Assembly: GCA_947377285.1 (NCBI GenBank)
Contig: CANCFT010000017.1
Location: forward strand, 1 to 64,000
DNA: 64,000 bases
Source of the DNA: Bacteriovoracaceae bacterium
GTDB lineage: Bacteria > Bdellovibrionota > Bacteriovoracia > Bacteriovoracales > Bacteriovoracaceae
Direction of reading: 5' to 3'
The position numbers and the translations under genes were made by a program. Positions 44,309 through 54,581 of the stretch are shown here, one piece after another (position 1 is the first letter of the stretch; each line of letters starts with the position of its first letter). The notes under the pieces are model-generated. The model worked only from the letters and a program-made list of their open reading frames with translations. It did not search any database and had not been told where the DNA came from.

Positions 44309-46117
44309 ATGGCCCATGCAATTAAAGGATTAATGAGAACTCATCATTGTGGGGAACTTAAAGCATCAGATATTGGCTCTAAAGTGACGCTTTGTGGATG
44401 GGTTAATAAGTATAGAAACTTAGGAAGTCTTCATTTCATTGATTTGCGTGATAAATACGGAATGACTCAATTAGGATTTGTGAATTTTGAAAATGTTGAA
44501 GGAAATCATTTAGACGAACTTAGAAAATGTTCACTTGAGTCAGTTGTTTTAGCTACAGGTATAGTTGTGGCTAGACCTACTGAAGCTCAAAACGCAAATA
44601 TGGATACAGGGGCCATAGAAGTCCAAGTAACTTCTTTATCACTACTTTCTAAATCAGATATTGATACAATTCCTTTTCTACCTTTCGGTTCAGTAGAAGC
44701 CACTGAAGACTTGAGATTAAAGTACCGATACCTAGATCTTCGGACTAAAAAATTACAAGACATCCTTTTACTACGTTCGCGTACAATGAATACAATTCGA
44801 ACACTTTTGACAGATGAAGATTTTGTTGAAGTTGAAACTCCGATTCTTTATAAATCAACACCAGAAGGTGCTCGGGACTATATTGTTCCTTCTCGCGTTC
44901 ACCCTGGTCAAGTCTATGCACTTCCTCAGTCTCCACAAACGTTGAAACAATTATTAATGATTGGTGGAACTGATAAATATTTTCAAATCTGCCGCTGCTT
45001 TAGAGATGAAGATTTGCGAGCTGATCGCCAACCTGAGTTTTCTCAAGTTGATATGGAAGTTTCATTTGCCACTCAAGAGTACATGAAAAACTTAGTTGAA
45101 AAAATGCTTAAAAAAGTATTTAGCTTAAGTTCAGATTTTACCCTTCCAATGATGACGTATGCTGATGCTATGAATATTTATGGTTGCGACAAACCAGATG
45201 TCCGTTTTGGTTTAAAGCAAATGATCGTAACAAATATTTTTAAAGGTTCTGATTTTGCGACTTTTAGTACAGTCGCTGAAGCAGGGGGCCTGATTAAAGC
45301 TATTTTTGTGCCTGAGTCAGTAGGTCAATTCACGAGAAAAGACACAGATGCTTTCCCAATAGTGGTTAAGCCGCATGGTGGAAAAGGAGTCGCTTTTTAT
45401 AAACTCTCAAAAGGCGAACGTAGCACAGGGATTTCTAAATTTATTACTGATGAAATTGAATCTCAATTGTTTTCACTTTCAGAAGAAAAAGGCGATGGAA
45501 CATGGTTGTTTTTTGCTGATAATGTTCATTCCGTTGCCCACGCTAGTGCTGATGCATTAAGAAGGAATTTAGCCCATAAATGTAACTTAATTGGATCAGG
45601 AAAAGCATTTTTATGGGTCTATGATTTTCCTCTTTTAGAGTGGAGTGAAGAAGCAGCAAGATTTACTGCATGTCACCACCCTTTCACGATGCCTGCTAGA
45701 GAGAAACTTGATATCTTTATGAATTCTGATCACCAAGACCCAAATGGTCCATTGGGAAAATTAACGGCAGAAGCATATGACGTTGTTTGTAATGGATATG
45801 AAATTGGAGGCGGGTCTATTCGTATTTATGACCAATCTGTTCAAGATAGAATGTTTAAAGTTTTAGGTTTTACCCCTGAAGAAACGAAGAATCAATTTGG
45901 CTTTTTTATTGAAGCTCTAAAATATGGTGTTCCTCCTCATGGTGGATTGGCCTTTGGATTAGATCGACTTATTATGATATTAACGGGCACAGATTCTATC
46001 CGCGATGTTATTGCATTTCCCAAAACATCTTCTGCTAGTGATCTAATGTCACATGCCCCCTCAAGACCAAGTGCTGCTCAACTCAAAGAATTGCATTTTG
46101 ATTGGACAAAATCTTAA
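44309..46117 (+). CDS. aspS: Aspartyl-tRNA synthetase
   Basis: It charges tRNA-Asp (possibly also tRNA-Asn). The N-terminal OB anticodon-binding domain ([20 protein letters not shown]) precedes class II motif 2 [22 protein letters not shown] (here written with the Arg of FRDE). The bacterial GAD insertion lies about 280-420, and motif 3 is [14 protein letters not shown]. At 602 residues it is full length. ATG 44309 has GAGGAG upstream. If no GatCAB-independent AsnS exists in the genome, it could be non-discriminating; this window does not show it. Confidence 0.97.
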   Translation: MAHAIKGLMRTHHCGELKASDIGSKVTLCGWVNKYRNLGSLHFIDLRDKYGMTQLGFVNFENVEGNHLDELRKCSLESVVLATGIVVARPTEAQNANMDTGAIEVQVTSLSLLSKSDIDTIPFLPFGSVEATEDLRLKYRYLDLRTKKLQDILLLRSRTMNTIRTLLTDEDFVEVETPILYKSTPEGARDYIVPSRVHPGQVYALPQSPQTLKQLLMIGGTDKYFQICRCFRDEDLRADRQPEFSQVDMEVSFATQEYMKNLVEKMLKKVFSLSSDFTLPMMTYADAMNIYGCDKPDVRFGLKQMIVTNIFKGSDFATFSTVAEAGGLIKAIFVPESVGQFTRKDTDAFPIVVKPHGGKGVAFYKLSKGERSTGISKFITDEIESQLFSLSEEKGDGTWLFFADNVHSVAHASADALRRNLAHKCNLIGSGKAFLWVYDFPLLEWSEEAARFTACHHPFTMPAREKLDIFMNSDHQDPNGPLGKLTAEAYDVVCNGYEIGGGSIRIYDQSVQDRMFKVLGFTPEETKNQFGFFIEALKYGVPPHGGLAFGLDRLIMILTGTDSIRDVIAFPKTSSASDLMSHAPSRPSAAQLKELHFDWTKS

Positions 46118-46214
46118 GAGATGAATCCATAGTTTTTAACTCAGTTTAATTTTTTTTAATCAATTATTCTTATCTTTGCTCAAGGTCGATAATCCATTTT
46201 AGGAGATATCGATT

Positions 46215-46970
46215 ATGAGTGGATTATTTTTAGGTTTATTGGGTGGTATAGCTACGAGTGCTGCAATTATAATAGGCGCACTTTTTGTATTTTTCATTGA
46301 ACTCTTTTCATTCAATTATCAAAAGAATATTTTTTTTTCAAAAAAATTAGATTTTCTCATCGGTATTATTCTTTTTATTACATCTTTTAGTCTATTAGCT
46401 CCTCAAAAACTAGAATTACTTCATGAAAAAAATATTAAGCTAGTTTTTTTAATTTTTATTTTAGGAATATGCCTATTTTTACTTTTACAAAAAGGTTTAA
46501 AAACTATTTTAGAAATGGTTGTCACAAATAATCTTAGTGATAAAAAGAGAATTCTTTTTATTTTATTTCTATTTTTTAAAAATAGTCCTATCGGAATGGC
46601 AGCAGGAATTGCAATGAATCTAACTCATTCTGGTGAAGGAAATTCATTATTAGTTTTACTCTTTATTTATAATTTTTTTAATGGAATTGTCTTGGCCATT
46701 TATTTCTTATCTATAGGTAAAGATCCACTCCTTTCATCTCTCGGGATTTTATGTTGTGCACTTTTGTCGAGCATTTCAGGATTGTGCATTGGATATTGGG
46801 GAAATGAGAGTATTTTACTTCTTGCTATTGTATTAGCTTTTTCAGGAGGAGCCATTATTGCTCCAATAAAGCTTTTTATTCCGAAAACGCCAACGTTATT
46901 TTATAACCCAAAATGGATAAGTTTACTTACAGTTGTATCCATTTTCATTATTTGGAAGGAGATTTTATGA
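46215..46970 (+). CDS. ZIP-like integral membrane protein with altered metal-site residues
   Basis: A 251-residue protein with about seven or eight membrane segments, arranged like ZIP metal transporters. The two segments that should carry H-N-x-P-E-G read KNSPIGMAAGIAMN and YNFFNGIVLAIYF, so the usual His and Glu ligands are replaced. Either it transports something else or it is a structural relative; the family call is moderate. GGAG lies before the ATG. It overlaps dps by 4 nt, which points to a role in metal or oxidative-stress homeostasis. Confidence 0.55.
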   Translation: MSGLFLGLLGGIATSAAIIIGALFVFFIELFSFNYQKNIFFSKKLDFLIGIILFITSFSLLAPQKLELLHEKNIKLVFLIFILGICLFLLLQKGLKTILEMVVTNNLSDKKRILFILFLFFKNSPIGMAAGIAMNLTHSGEGNSLLVLLFIYNFFNGIVLAIYFLSIGKDPLLSSLGILCCALLSSISGLCIGYWGNESILLLAIVLAFSGGAIIAPIKLFIPKTPTLFYNPKWISLLTVVSIFIIWKEIL

Positions 46971-47443
46971 AAGCAAAAATTGATATTGGAATTAGCGAAA
47001 AGCACCGAGAAGAGATTTCAAAAGGGCTGTCACATTTTTTAGCAGACAGTTATACTCTTTATTTAAGAACTCATAATTTTCATTGGAATGTAACAGGTCC
47101 AATGTTTCAAACACTCCATTTAATGTTTGAAGGCCAGTATAATGAATTGGCTTTGGCAGTAGATGTAATAGCTGAAAGAATTAGGGCCTTGGGTTTTAAA
47201 GCTCCGGCCAGTTATCAAGAGTTTTCAAAACTGACATCGATAAAAGAACAGCTTGGAGATTTAAGTGCAATGCAAATGGTGGCCGAATTAGTTCATGGGC
47301 ATGAACAAGTAATAAAAACGGCTAGAGGTATTTTTAGTATGGTCACTGAAGCTAATGATCAACCATCTGCTGACTTAATCATTCAAAGACTTCGAGTTCA
47401 TGAAAAAACTGCATGGATGTTGAGAAGTATGCTTGAATCGTAA
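46967..47443 (+). CDS. dps: Dps-family ferritin-like protein
   Basis: It forms a 12-subunit shell that oxidises and stores iron and protects DNA. The ferroxidase residues are H39 (HNFHWNV), H51, D66 and E70 (TLHLMFEGQYNELALAVDVI, AERIR). The length of 158 is typical. ATG 46967 has GGAAGGAG 6 nt upstream and overlaps the stop of the ZIP-like gene. The N-terminal tail has few Lys residues (MKAKIDIG), so DNA binding may be weak. Confidence 0.94.
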   Translation: MKAKIDIGISEKHREEISKGLSHFLADSYTLYLRTHNFHWNVTGPMFQTLHLMFEGQYNELALAVDVIAERIRALGFKAPASYQEFSKLTSIKEQLGDLSAMQMVAELVHGHEQVIKTARGIFSMVTEANDQPSADLIIQRLRVHEKTAWMLRSMLES

Positions 47444-47449
47444 TTCTTT

Positions 47450-48025
47450 TTAAGCAGCAATATCTTGATCAGGCAATTCAGCGTTTTCTTCTTGCATTTT
47501 AATTGAATCAATTAATGTAAGTTGAAATTCTGTGCCAAAAGATTGTGTAGACATTTTATTTTCGTCTTTGCGATCGTAGGTAACATTTGTATTTGAAAAA
47601 ATATCGGCGATACTTTTTTCATCTTTTCTTACAAATGAAAGTGCAAATAAAAATGAACCAAACATCGCACAGACGATATAAGAAAAAGAGCGCTTCATGG
47701 ACTGATTCAGAGTTAACTCTGAATCAAGAAGTTCATCATTTGTAATTACTTTTAAACCAAATAATGTTTTTCCCATTGTTCGACCATTGGTTACAAAATA
47801 AAAAATTGAAAAATAAGCAAAAGTTAAAGATAACAAAGAGACAGAAGTCATTAGTGACAATTTATGTATTAAAAATAATTGAGCACGTAGTGGAAAATGG
47901 AAAAAGACGGTTTTTAAAAATCCAGTGAATGATGCCATTAAAAAATAATTGGTTACTACCACTATGAAAAAGTCTGTAGTGAGTGCATAAACTCGTTTTT
48001 TCAACATATCATTATTTTGTTTCAT
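47450..48025 (-). CDS. RDD-family membrane protein
   Basis: The 191-residue protein starts with the RDD signature KRVYALTTDFFIVVV and carries the second family motif NGRTMGKTLFGLKVI. Membrane segments are FIVVVTNYFLMASFTGFL, SVSLLSLTFAYFSIFYFV and SYIVCAMFGSFLFALSFV. RDD proteins have been linked to ion exchange and transport, but the role here is open. The GGAGGAATC ribosome binding site can pair with an upstream TTCCTCCAT. It lies 73 nt after mutS on the same strand. Confidence 0.85.
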   Translation of the reverse strand: MKQNNDMLKKRVYALTTDFFIVVVTNYFLMASFTGFLKTVFFHFPLRAQLFLIHKLSLMTSVSLLSLTFAYFSIFYFVTNGRTMGKTLFGLKVITNDELLDSELTLNQSMKRSFSYIVCAMFGSFLFALSFVRKDEKSIADIFSNTNVTYDRKDENKMSTQSFGTEFQLTLIDSIKMQEENAELPDQDIAA

Positions 48026-48027
48026 GA

Positions 48028-48076
48028 TTCCTCCATGACCTTTGCCACTCTAAGTCTTATCGAATGGATGGAGGAA
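48028..48076 (-). promoter_or_regulatory. Inverted repeat covering the RDD gene ribosome binding site
   Basis: On the minus-strand transcript TTCCTCCAT (48068-48076) is complementary to ATGGAGGAA (48028-48036), which contains the Shine-Dalgarno, with a 31-nt loop. Confidence 0.4.
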
Positions 48077-48098
48077 AAAATGAGGCTTTATCAATGGA

Positions 48099-50750
48099 CT
48101 AATTTAGTTCTATATGTGTTTTTAGCTGATTGAGCTTTATCAATGCATCAATTGGAGTCATCTTCATGACATCCATTTTTGATAATTCCTTCTCTAGTTC
48201 TTGTAAATAAAGGGGAATCTCAATAGTTTTTAAATCAGGAAGAAAACAAAGTTGAGAGCTGCTCGATGTATTTTTTTCTACAAGATTATGGGACGTAACA
48301 GGATTGTGGTGTCCGGTTTCTAATTGGTTCAGAATTTCTTGTGAGCGTTTCAATACACTTTGTGGAAGGCCTGCCAGGCTAGCTACATAAATTCCAAAAC
48401 TTTGTGATGCTGCTTTTTCAACTAATCTGTATAAAAATTGAACCTGTCCTTTGTGGCTAATAGTATCCACTGTAAGATTTTTAGCCGCTGGATTTTGGTC
48501 AGCTATTTCAATTAGCTCGTGATAATGGGTGGCAAAAAGTGTTAAGGCTTTAGTCGTTTCAATAAAATGTTCAACTAATCCCCAGGCAATAGAAAGCCCG
48601 TCATAAGTTGATGTTCCTCTTCCGACTTCATCTAAAATAATTAGTGATTTGTTTGTTGCATGACGAAGGATTTCAGCTGTCTCGGCCATTTCAACCATAA
48701 AGGTTGATTGACCTTTTAAAATATCATCACTGGCGCCAAGCCTGCTAAAAAGAAAATCACATAATCCAAGATGAGCAACTTTTGCTGGAACAAATGATCC
48801 CATTTGAGCAAGAAGCTGAATGATGGCCACTTCACGCATGACTGTTGTTTTACCGGCCATGTTAGGACCTGTTATTAAACCGAAATAAACTTTTTCATCT
48901 AGTAAAAGATCATGGCAAACAAATTGGTCTTTAATTAATGATTTAATTAGTGGGTGAAAGCCACTTTCAATATGAAGAATTTGTTTTTTATCATCTAGTA
49001 AAGGACGAGAAAAACCTTCTTGAAGTGCGATGCTGGCTAAACTTTGAAATGAATCTATTAAAGCAATATGACCAGACATGGTCATAATTGAATGGCTTAA
49101 ATTGTGAACAGAAGTAATTAACTCTTTAAATATTTCTCGTTCAAGTTTTTCTAATTTTGATTGAGCTGTAATAGTTTCTTTTTCTAATTGAGTTAGTTCC
49201 GGAGTTGTGTAGCGTTCAGCATTCACCAATGTCTGGCGACGGTCAAAATTCGCTGGAACTTTTTCAGTGCTACCTTTAGAAACCTCAATAAAAAATCCAG
49301 TCACGTTGTTTGATTTTATTCTTAATTTTTGGATACCGCTTTCTGAGCGAAGCCGTGTTTCCATTTTTAAGAGTTCTTCCCCGACGTTCAAGTGAAGTTT
49401 GGCAAGACGATCACGTTCAACATGCACACCTGAACGAATTAAATTACCTTTCTCTAAACTCGCCCCAATTTCATCATTTAAATTTTTAGTAATTGATTCA
49501 GCGAGAGTTACTAGTTTTTTTATCTCACTCTGGGAAAGTTCAATTTTATGTGGAAGTGATTTATTCATTTCTAAGAGACTAACAAAAGCTATGATCGCAA
49601 CTGCCAAGTTGATTAAGTCAGTGGCAGATCCTTTATTCATGGAAACTTTCGCCAGAATCCGTTCAATATCTCGTATTTTAGATAGTTCTAATCGTTGATC
49701 TTTAATGAGTGAGTTGTGATTAATGAGGGATTCAATAATATTGAGGCGGTCATTAATTTCTTTTAAATTATAAAGTGGTGTGGAGAATAAGTTTTTAAGA
49801 AGCCTAGCTCCCATCGCCGTTTCTGTTTTATCAAAAAATCCTAATAAAGATTCTTTATATGTTTCGCGAGTCCTAGGTAAAATTTCTAATCCAGTAAGTG
49901 TCGGCAAGGTAATTTTCATGGCACCAGTATTAGAAATCATTTTAAAAGGACGAATATGCATAAAACTTTCTAATAACTGAGTTGAACAGACATAAAAAGC
50001 AAGAGCACCAATTGCGGAGAGAATATCTTCATCTAATTTTAAAATTTTATCTCGTTTAAACCCAGGAATAATTTTTTCAATATAGAGTTCAGAGAATTTA
50101 GGTGTGAAATACTCAACACTCAAGTGCGTCTTCAATACACCATAATGAGATAAGAGACTTTCGACTTCTGGTTCATCCCACTGTCCCATATATGTAATGA
50201 ATTCTCGAGGAGCGATCATTCGTAATCCCTCTATGAAATTTTCAAAACCTAAGTATTTATGTCCCATGAAATCACCAGTAGTGAAATCGAGGGCCACTAA
50301 AAAATAATCATTTCCTTTTTTATAAGTGGAAACCATGTATCGGTGTTCATGACCTTGAGTTTTATCCAAGTCAAATGGCATTCCAGGACTTACGACTTGA
50401 GTAACACCTCGTTTAACAATACCGACAGCATCTTTTGGATCTTCTATTTGTTCACAAATGGCAACTTTTAAACCTTGGTTGGTAATTCGGTCTATATAAA
50501 CAGAAGCTGCATGGTGAGGTATACCGGCCATTGGAATTGGAGTATCTCCAATTTTTCCTCGGTGAGTAAGTGTGATATTTAAAAGTCGTGCAGTCGTTTT
50601 AGCATCTTCAAAAAATACTTCGTAAAAATCCCCCATGCGAAACAGCAAGAGAGTATCAGGATAATTTTTTTTAATTTGAAAATACTGATCCATCATAGGA
50701 GTAAGTTTTTGGCCTTGGTCAATTATATTTTGAAGGTCTTTTAATGACAC
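48099..50750 (-). CDS. mutS: DNA mismatch repair protein MutS
   Basis: It recognises mismatches and small loops. The N-terminal mismatch-binding domain has MGDFYEVFFEDA (Phe and Glu of the FxE reader). The C-terminal ATPase has Walker A GPNMAGKTTVMREVA, STFMVEMAETAEIL, Walker B LIILDEVGRGTSTYDGLSIAW and FATHYHELIE. At 883 residues it is full-length MutS1. The start is GTG 50750 with AAGGA 6 nt upstream. No mutL neighbour is present. Confidence 0.97.
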   Translation of the reverse strand: MSLKDLQNIIDQGQKLTPMMDQYFQIKKNYPDTLLLFRMGDFYEVFFEDAKTTARLLNITLTHRGKIGDTPIPMAGIPHHAASVYIDRITNQGLKVAICEQIEDPKDAVGIVKRGVTQVVSPGMPFDLDKTQGHEHRYMVSTYKKGNDYFLVALDFTTGDFMGHKYLGFENFIEGLRMIAPREFITYMGQWDEPEVESLLSHYGVLKTHLSVEYFTPKFSELYIEKIIPGFKRDKILKLDEDILSAIGALAFYVCSTQLLESFMHIRPFKMISNTGAMKITLPTLTGLEILPRTRETYKESLLGFFDKTETAMGARLLKNLFSTPLYNLKEINDRLNIIESLINHNSLIKDQRLELSKIRDIERILAKVSMNKGSATDLINLAVAIIAFVSLLEMNKSLPHKIELSQSEIKKLVTLAESITKNLNDEIGASLEKGNLIRSGVHVERDRLAKLHLNVGEELLKMETRLRSESGIQKLRIKSNNVTGFFIEVSKGSTEKVPANFDRRQTLVNAERYTTPELTQLEKETITAQSKLEKLEREIFKELITSVHNLSHSIMTMSGHIALIDSFQSLASIALQEGFSRPLLDDKKQILHIESGFHPLIKSLIKDQFVCHDLLLDEKVYFGLITGPNMAGKTTVMREVAIIQLLAQMGSFVPAKVAHLGLCDFLFSRLGASDDILKGQSTFMVEMAETAEILRHATNKSLIILDEVGRGTSTYDGLSIAWGLVEHFIETTKALTLFATHYHELIEIADQNPAAKNLTVDTISHKGQVQFLYRLVEKAASQSFGIYVASLAGLPQSVLKRSQEILNQLETGHHNPVTSHNLVEKNTSSSSQLCFLPDLKTIEIPLYLQELEKELSKMDVMKMTPIDALIKLNQLKTHIELN

Positions 50751-50861
50751 TTTTCATCCTTAGCGTTAATACTTGATATTGATAGTCAACTGTAGCAAAA
50801 ATACGCTGACTTAGTAAAGAAAACTAGAGGGATTAGAGAAAATATAAGAAAAAATAAATGC

Positions 50862-50891
50862 TTAAAATTATAAGAATTTGGGGGGTATAAT
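50862..50891 (+). promoter_or_regulatory. Promoter of the lpt-rpoN operon
   Basis: A perfect TATAAT (50886-50891) with TTAAAA 18 nt upstream and a short leader to the TTG at 50933. Confidence 0.5.
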
Positions 50892-50932
50892 ACGATAAGA
50901 TTAGGAACATAGATTTACCTTAGGAATGCGGT

Positions 50933-51949
50933 TTGAAGTTTCGCCAATTTTCCATTATTTTTCTTTTTTTCGCCATTTGCTCTGGATTGGTTTTCTTATC
51001 TTATGGAGGTCGTTTTAATACATTCGGACAGGAGCATTCAGTTCCTCCTAAAGAATCTTTACATGACACTGTAGATGAGAGTTTTTTTAAAAATGTGTCC
51101 TATTATTCGGTAGAAAGTTCAAAACCATTTTTAGAATTAGAATCAGTTGAATTGAGTATTTCTGCAATTGATGGAGTCGTCATCAGTTTTAATCCGTCAG
51201 GGACAGTTTATCGATATGAAAAAGGAAGTGAGAAATCTCTTGAACCCATTTTATTTCAAGCAAAAAATTCTAGGGCACTTTTGAAAAAGAAAGAACTTTA
51301 TTTAGAAAATGACGTAGAAATAAAAATGTCTAACACTCATTTGACTGCACAAAAAGTTTCAATTTTATCTGCAGGTGAAATTCTAAATGCCACTAATAAT
51401 GTAAAAACTTTAAGCACAATTGAAAAAACAAGTGATGAAGTTTTGGTCAATTCTCAATCGGCCATTTATTACCCAAAACTGCAAACAATTGAGTATCAGA
51501 ACAAAGTTACTGGGTCTATTAAACGAAAACGAGTTTATGAACAAAATGTGAGCTTTGCAACCGATTTTTTAACCCTAAAAGCACCTTTGAGTCTGATCGA
51601 AATGAAGGGTAATGTTTCATTAAAAAAAGAAAATTTAGATGCTTTTGCTAACAGAGGTGAAGTCTTTTTAGAGAACTACAACAAAAGACTCAAGTATTAC
51701 GCTCTTTATGACGATGTTAGATTACAGGAAACCTTAGTTAATGGGAAAAAACCATTAATAAGAAAAGCCTTTGCTGAAAAACTCGAAGGATTAATTAGCG
51801 AGAAAAAAGTTATTCTTACTGGATTGCCAAAAGTTTTTCAAGAGCGCGATGTAATTAAAGGGAATAGAATTATAATTAGAGAGAATGTTGAATCTGTAGA
51901 GGTTGATGATGCCAATACAAATATCACATTGGAAAAAGATAAGACTTAA
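50933..51949 (+). CDS. LptC/LptA-like LPS export protein
   Basis: An N-terminal membrane anchor (FSIIFLFFAICSGLVFLSYG) is followed by beta-jellyroll repeats of the LptC/OstA type. Residues 35-130 read like LptC (VESSKPFLELESVELSISAI). Residues 140-320 contain OstA-like strands (ALLKKKELYLENDVEIKMSN, LIEMKGNVSLKKENLDAFAN, KVILTGLPKVFQERDVIKGN). At 338 residues it is long enough to combine both bridge proteins. The start is TTG 50933, with AGGA 7 nt upstream; the ATG at 50926 is in another frame. lptB follows 33 nt downstream, confirming the pathway. Confidence 0.72.
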   Translation: MKFRQFSIIFLFFAICSGLVFLSYGGRFNTFGQEHSVPPKESLHDTVDESFFKNVSYYSVESSKPFLELESVELSISAIDGVVISFNPSGTVYRYEKGSEKSLEPILFQAKNSRALLKKKELYLENDVEIKMSNTHLTAQKVSILSAGEILNATNNVKTLSTIEKTSDEVLVNSQSAIYYPKLQTIEYQNKVTGSIKRKRVYEQNVSFATDFLTLKAPLSLIEMKGNVSLKKENLDAFANRGEVFLENYNKRLKYYALYDDVRLQETLVNGKKPLIRKAFAEKLEGLISEKKVILTGLPKVFQERDVIKGNRIIIRENVESVEVDDANTNITLEKDKT

Positions 51950-51982
51950 ATAGGTAATGACTAAGGATTAGGTCAAAAAAAG

Positions 51983-52711
51983 ATGGAACAAATTAAGCTT
52001 GAAGCTTTTAATTTAAAAAAAACTTACGCTGGAAGAAATGTTGTTAAAGACGTTACAATTTCAGTTGGACAAGGAGAAGTTGTAGGGCTTCTAGGTCCCA
52101 ATGGTGCTGGAAAAACGACATCTTTTTACATGATGGTAGGTTTAGTAAAAGCAGACTCTGGAAGAATTACGTTGGACGATAAAGATGTAACAGAGCAACC
52201 GATTCATAAACGTGCTTTAAATGGTATTGGGTATCTTCCGCAAGAGGCTTCAGTTTTTCGAGATTTAAGCATTGAAGAAAATATCATGGCCGTTTTAGAA
52301 AATAGAGATTTATCTCGTCGAGAGAGATTAGATTTAATGGAAACTCTTATACAGGATTTTAAGTTAAATCATGTGAGACACTCCAAAGGATCAGCACTTT
52401 CGGGGGGAGAAAGAAGGCGAGTCGAAATTGCTCGGGCACTAGCACTGGAACCAAAATTTGTTTTATTAGACGAACCCTTTGCAGGAGTTGATCCACTTGC
52501 CGTTGGAGATATTCAAGCCTTGATTCAAGGATTGAAAGTTCGGAATATCGGCGTCCTTATTACTGACCATAATGTTCGAGAGACATTAGGAATTGTCGAT
52601 CGAGCTTATATTATGAATAGTGGGGAGTTACTCGTGAGTGGGTCACCTGCAGAATTAATTAACGACGAGAGAGCAAGGAAGTTCTACTTAGGAGAAGAAT
52701 TCAGGATGTAA
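51983..52711 (+). CDS. lptB: LPS export ABC transporter ATPase LptB
   Basis: LptB powers LPS extraction from the inner membrane. Walker A is GPNGAGKTT, the Q-loop region [20 protein letters not shown], the signature [16 protein letters not shown], Walker [14 protein letters not shown] and the H-loop [23 protein letters not shown] is typical of LptB rather than other ABC ATPases. Length 242 is normal. It sits between the LptC/A-like gene and rpoN, the classic arrangement. Confidence 0.96.
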   Translation: MEQIKLEAFNLKKTYAGRNVVKDVTISVGQGEVVGLLGPNGAGKTTSFYMMVGLVKADSGRITLDDKDVTEQPIHKRALNGIGYLPQEASVFRDLSIEENIMAVLENRDLSRRERLDLMETLIQDFKLNHVRHSKGSALSGGERRRVEIARALALEPKFVLLDEPFAGVDPLAVGDIQALIQGLKVRNIGVLITDHNVRETLGIVDRAYIMNSGELLVSGSPAELINDERARKFYLGEEFRM

Positions 52712-52734
52712 TTCGCAAAATAAAAGGTAAGACT

Positions 52735-54180
52735 ATGGCCATTAAAATGTCCCAAGGTTTAAGACAAACGCAAAATCTTGCAATGACTCCCCAGTTGCAA
52801 CAAGCGATTAAACTCCTCACACTTACCCATTTAGAAATGACAAATGTTATTGCTGAAGAAATGGTCGAAAATCCAATGCTAGAAGAAGCAGGTGGAGAAA
52901 ACGATAGTGAGACACCCGGTGACGATGTAAGAGAGGCCACATCAGAAGATTTTTCTGAAGCCCCATTAATGAAAGAAAAAGATGATTTTGATTGGGACTC
53001 TTATGCAGATTCTTTCAATTCAAATTCATCCGCCCCTAATATGGCCAGTCCTTCATCAGATTCAGATGAAATGCCTGGTTATGAAAACATTGTTTCAAAA
53101 TCTTTAACACTTGCTGAGCATTTAGAATGGCAACTTAAGATGGAAGTTTTAAGTGATTCAGAATGGAAATTGGCCCATTTAATTATTGGCAATATAAATG
53201 ATGATGGTTACCTCGATGCAAACTTTGAAGACTTAATTGCAGAATCAGGATTAAAGCGCTCTGATGCCTTTGATCTTCTTGAAGTCATTCAAAGACTTGA
53301 TCCGGTAGGATGTGGATCTATAAATTTACAAGAATGTTTATTAGCGCAAGCGAGAATTGCTGAAGAACGCTCTCCTTTACTAGAAAAAATTATTCGTGAT
53401 CACTTGGAAGATTTACAAAGTAAAAATTTTGAGAAAATTTCAAAAGCTTTAGGGGTTACATCTGAACAAGTGAAAAAAACGTCATTATTACTTCAAAATT
53501 TTCATCCAAAGCCAGGACGATTAATTGCTACTCCTGAAACTCATTATATCTTGCCAGATATTTTTGTTGTTGAAGTAAGTGGAGAGTTTCAAGTTGTTGT
53601 TAATGACGAAGGAATTCCACGCTTAAAAATTTCAAAACTCTACCAGGAAATGATTAAGCGAGGAGCAGGTCATAAAACTGATGAAGCTTCAGAGTTTGTT
53701 AAAGAAAAATTGAGATCAGCTGAGTGGCTAATTAAATCTATTCAAAATAGACAAAAAACGATTGAAAAAGTTTCTAAAGCAATCGTGGCCAAACAGCAAG
53801 ATTTTTTTAAAAAGGGACCAAAACTTCTAAAACCGATGGTTTTAAAAGATGTTGCAAATGAAATTGGAATGCATGAGTCTACCGTTTCAAGAGTTACAAC
53901 AAATAAGTATATGCACACTCCTTTAGGAACTTTCGAACTTAAATATTTCTTTAATACAGGTATAGGAGGAAAAGACGGAGGTACTGATATTGCCAGTGAA
54001 GTTTTAAAAATGAAAATAAAATCAATCTTTGAAGCCGAAAACCCACTGAAACCATTATCAGATCAAAAAGTTGTGGAGATTTTAGCTAAAGAAAATCTCG
54101 CAGTAGCACGAAGAACAGTTACAAAGTATCGTGAAATGTTAGGCGTAATGCCTTCATCAAAACGAAAAGAAAAAAACTAG
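52735..54180 (+). CDS. rpoN: RNA polymerase sigma-54 factor
   Basis: Sigma-54 directs polymerase to -24/-12 promoters and needs enhancer-binding ATPases. Region I is Gln/Leu-rich (LRQTQNLAMTPQLQQAIKLL), followed by an acidic region II (about 50-110). The core-binding domain and HTH (DVANEIGMHESTVSRVTTNK) come next. The C-terminal RpoN box is ARRTVTKYREMLGV (usually ARRTVAKYRE). At 481 residues it is complete. A short gap separates it from lptB and hpf. Confidence 0.97.
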   Translation: MAIKMSQGLRQTQNLAMTPQLQQAIKLLTLTHLEMTNVIAEEMVENPMLEEAGGENDSETPGDDVREATSEDFSEAPLMKEKDDFDWDSYADSFNSNSSAPNMASPSSDSDEMPGYENIVSKSLTLAEHLEWQLKMEVLSDSEWKLAHLIIGNINDDGYLDANFEDLIAESGLKRSDAFDLLEVIQRLDPVGCGSINLQECLLAQARIAEERSPLLEKIIRDHLEDLQSKNFEKISKALGVTSEQVKKTSLLLQNFHPKPGRLIATPETHYILPDIFVVEVSGEFQVVVNDEGIPRLKISKLYQEMIKRGAGHKTDEASEFVKEKLRSAEWLIKSIQNRQKTIEKVSKAIVAKQQDFFKKGPKLLKPMVLKDVANEIGMHESTVSRVTTNKYMHTPLGTFELKYFFNTGIGGKDGGTDIASEVLKMKIKSIFEAENPLKPLSDQKVVEILAKENLAVARRTVTKYREMLGVMPSSKRKEKN

Positions 54181-54206
54181 GACCGCACTATCCACAAGGG
54201 CATTTT

Positions 54207-54569
54207 ATGAAAATTACAACCTCTTTTTTGCATTTGGAACACACTCCAGCACTTGACCAAAAAATTGCTGAAACAACTGAAAAGCTGACAAAATTCTTTA
54301 AAGACAAAGGGACGATCAAATGGTCGTGTTATGTAAAAAATGGTGAACATTTCGCAGAAATTTACTACCATGCACCTCACTGCGAATACCATTCTACAGC
54401 TTGGTCGCCGAATCTATACCATAGTATTGATATGGCCGTTGATAAAATAGAAAAACAAGCATTTAAGAAAAAAGATAAATATAATAAGATTCACAGAGAT
54501 AAAGCAGAAATGATTATCCTGGAACCAGCAGATGCCTGGATGGACCAAGATGATGAAGATGTTGCTTAA
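54207..54569 (+). CDS. hpf: Short ribosome hibernation-promoting factor
   Basis: It binds the 30S decoding region and stabilises inactive ribosomes. The sequence has the HPF/YfiA fold (MKITTSFLHLEHTPALDQKI, then LYHSIDMAVDKIEKQAFKKK). At 120 residues it is the short type, without the dimerisation domain of long HPF. An acidic tail (DAWMDQDDEDVA) closes it. AAGGG lies before the ATG. It is the last gene of the lpt-rpoN operon, ended by a strong terminator. Confidence 0.9.
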   Translation: MKITTSFLHLEHTPALDQKIAETTEKLTKFFKDKGTIKWSCYVKNGEHFAEIYYHAPHCEYHSTAWSPNLYHSIDMAVDKIEKQAFKKKDKYNKIHRDKAEMIILEPADAWMDQDDEDVA

Positions 54570-54581
54570 ATAGAATAACTT

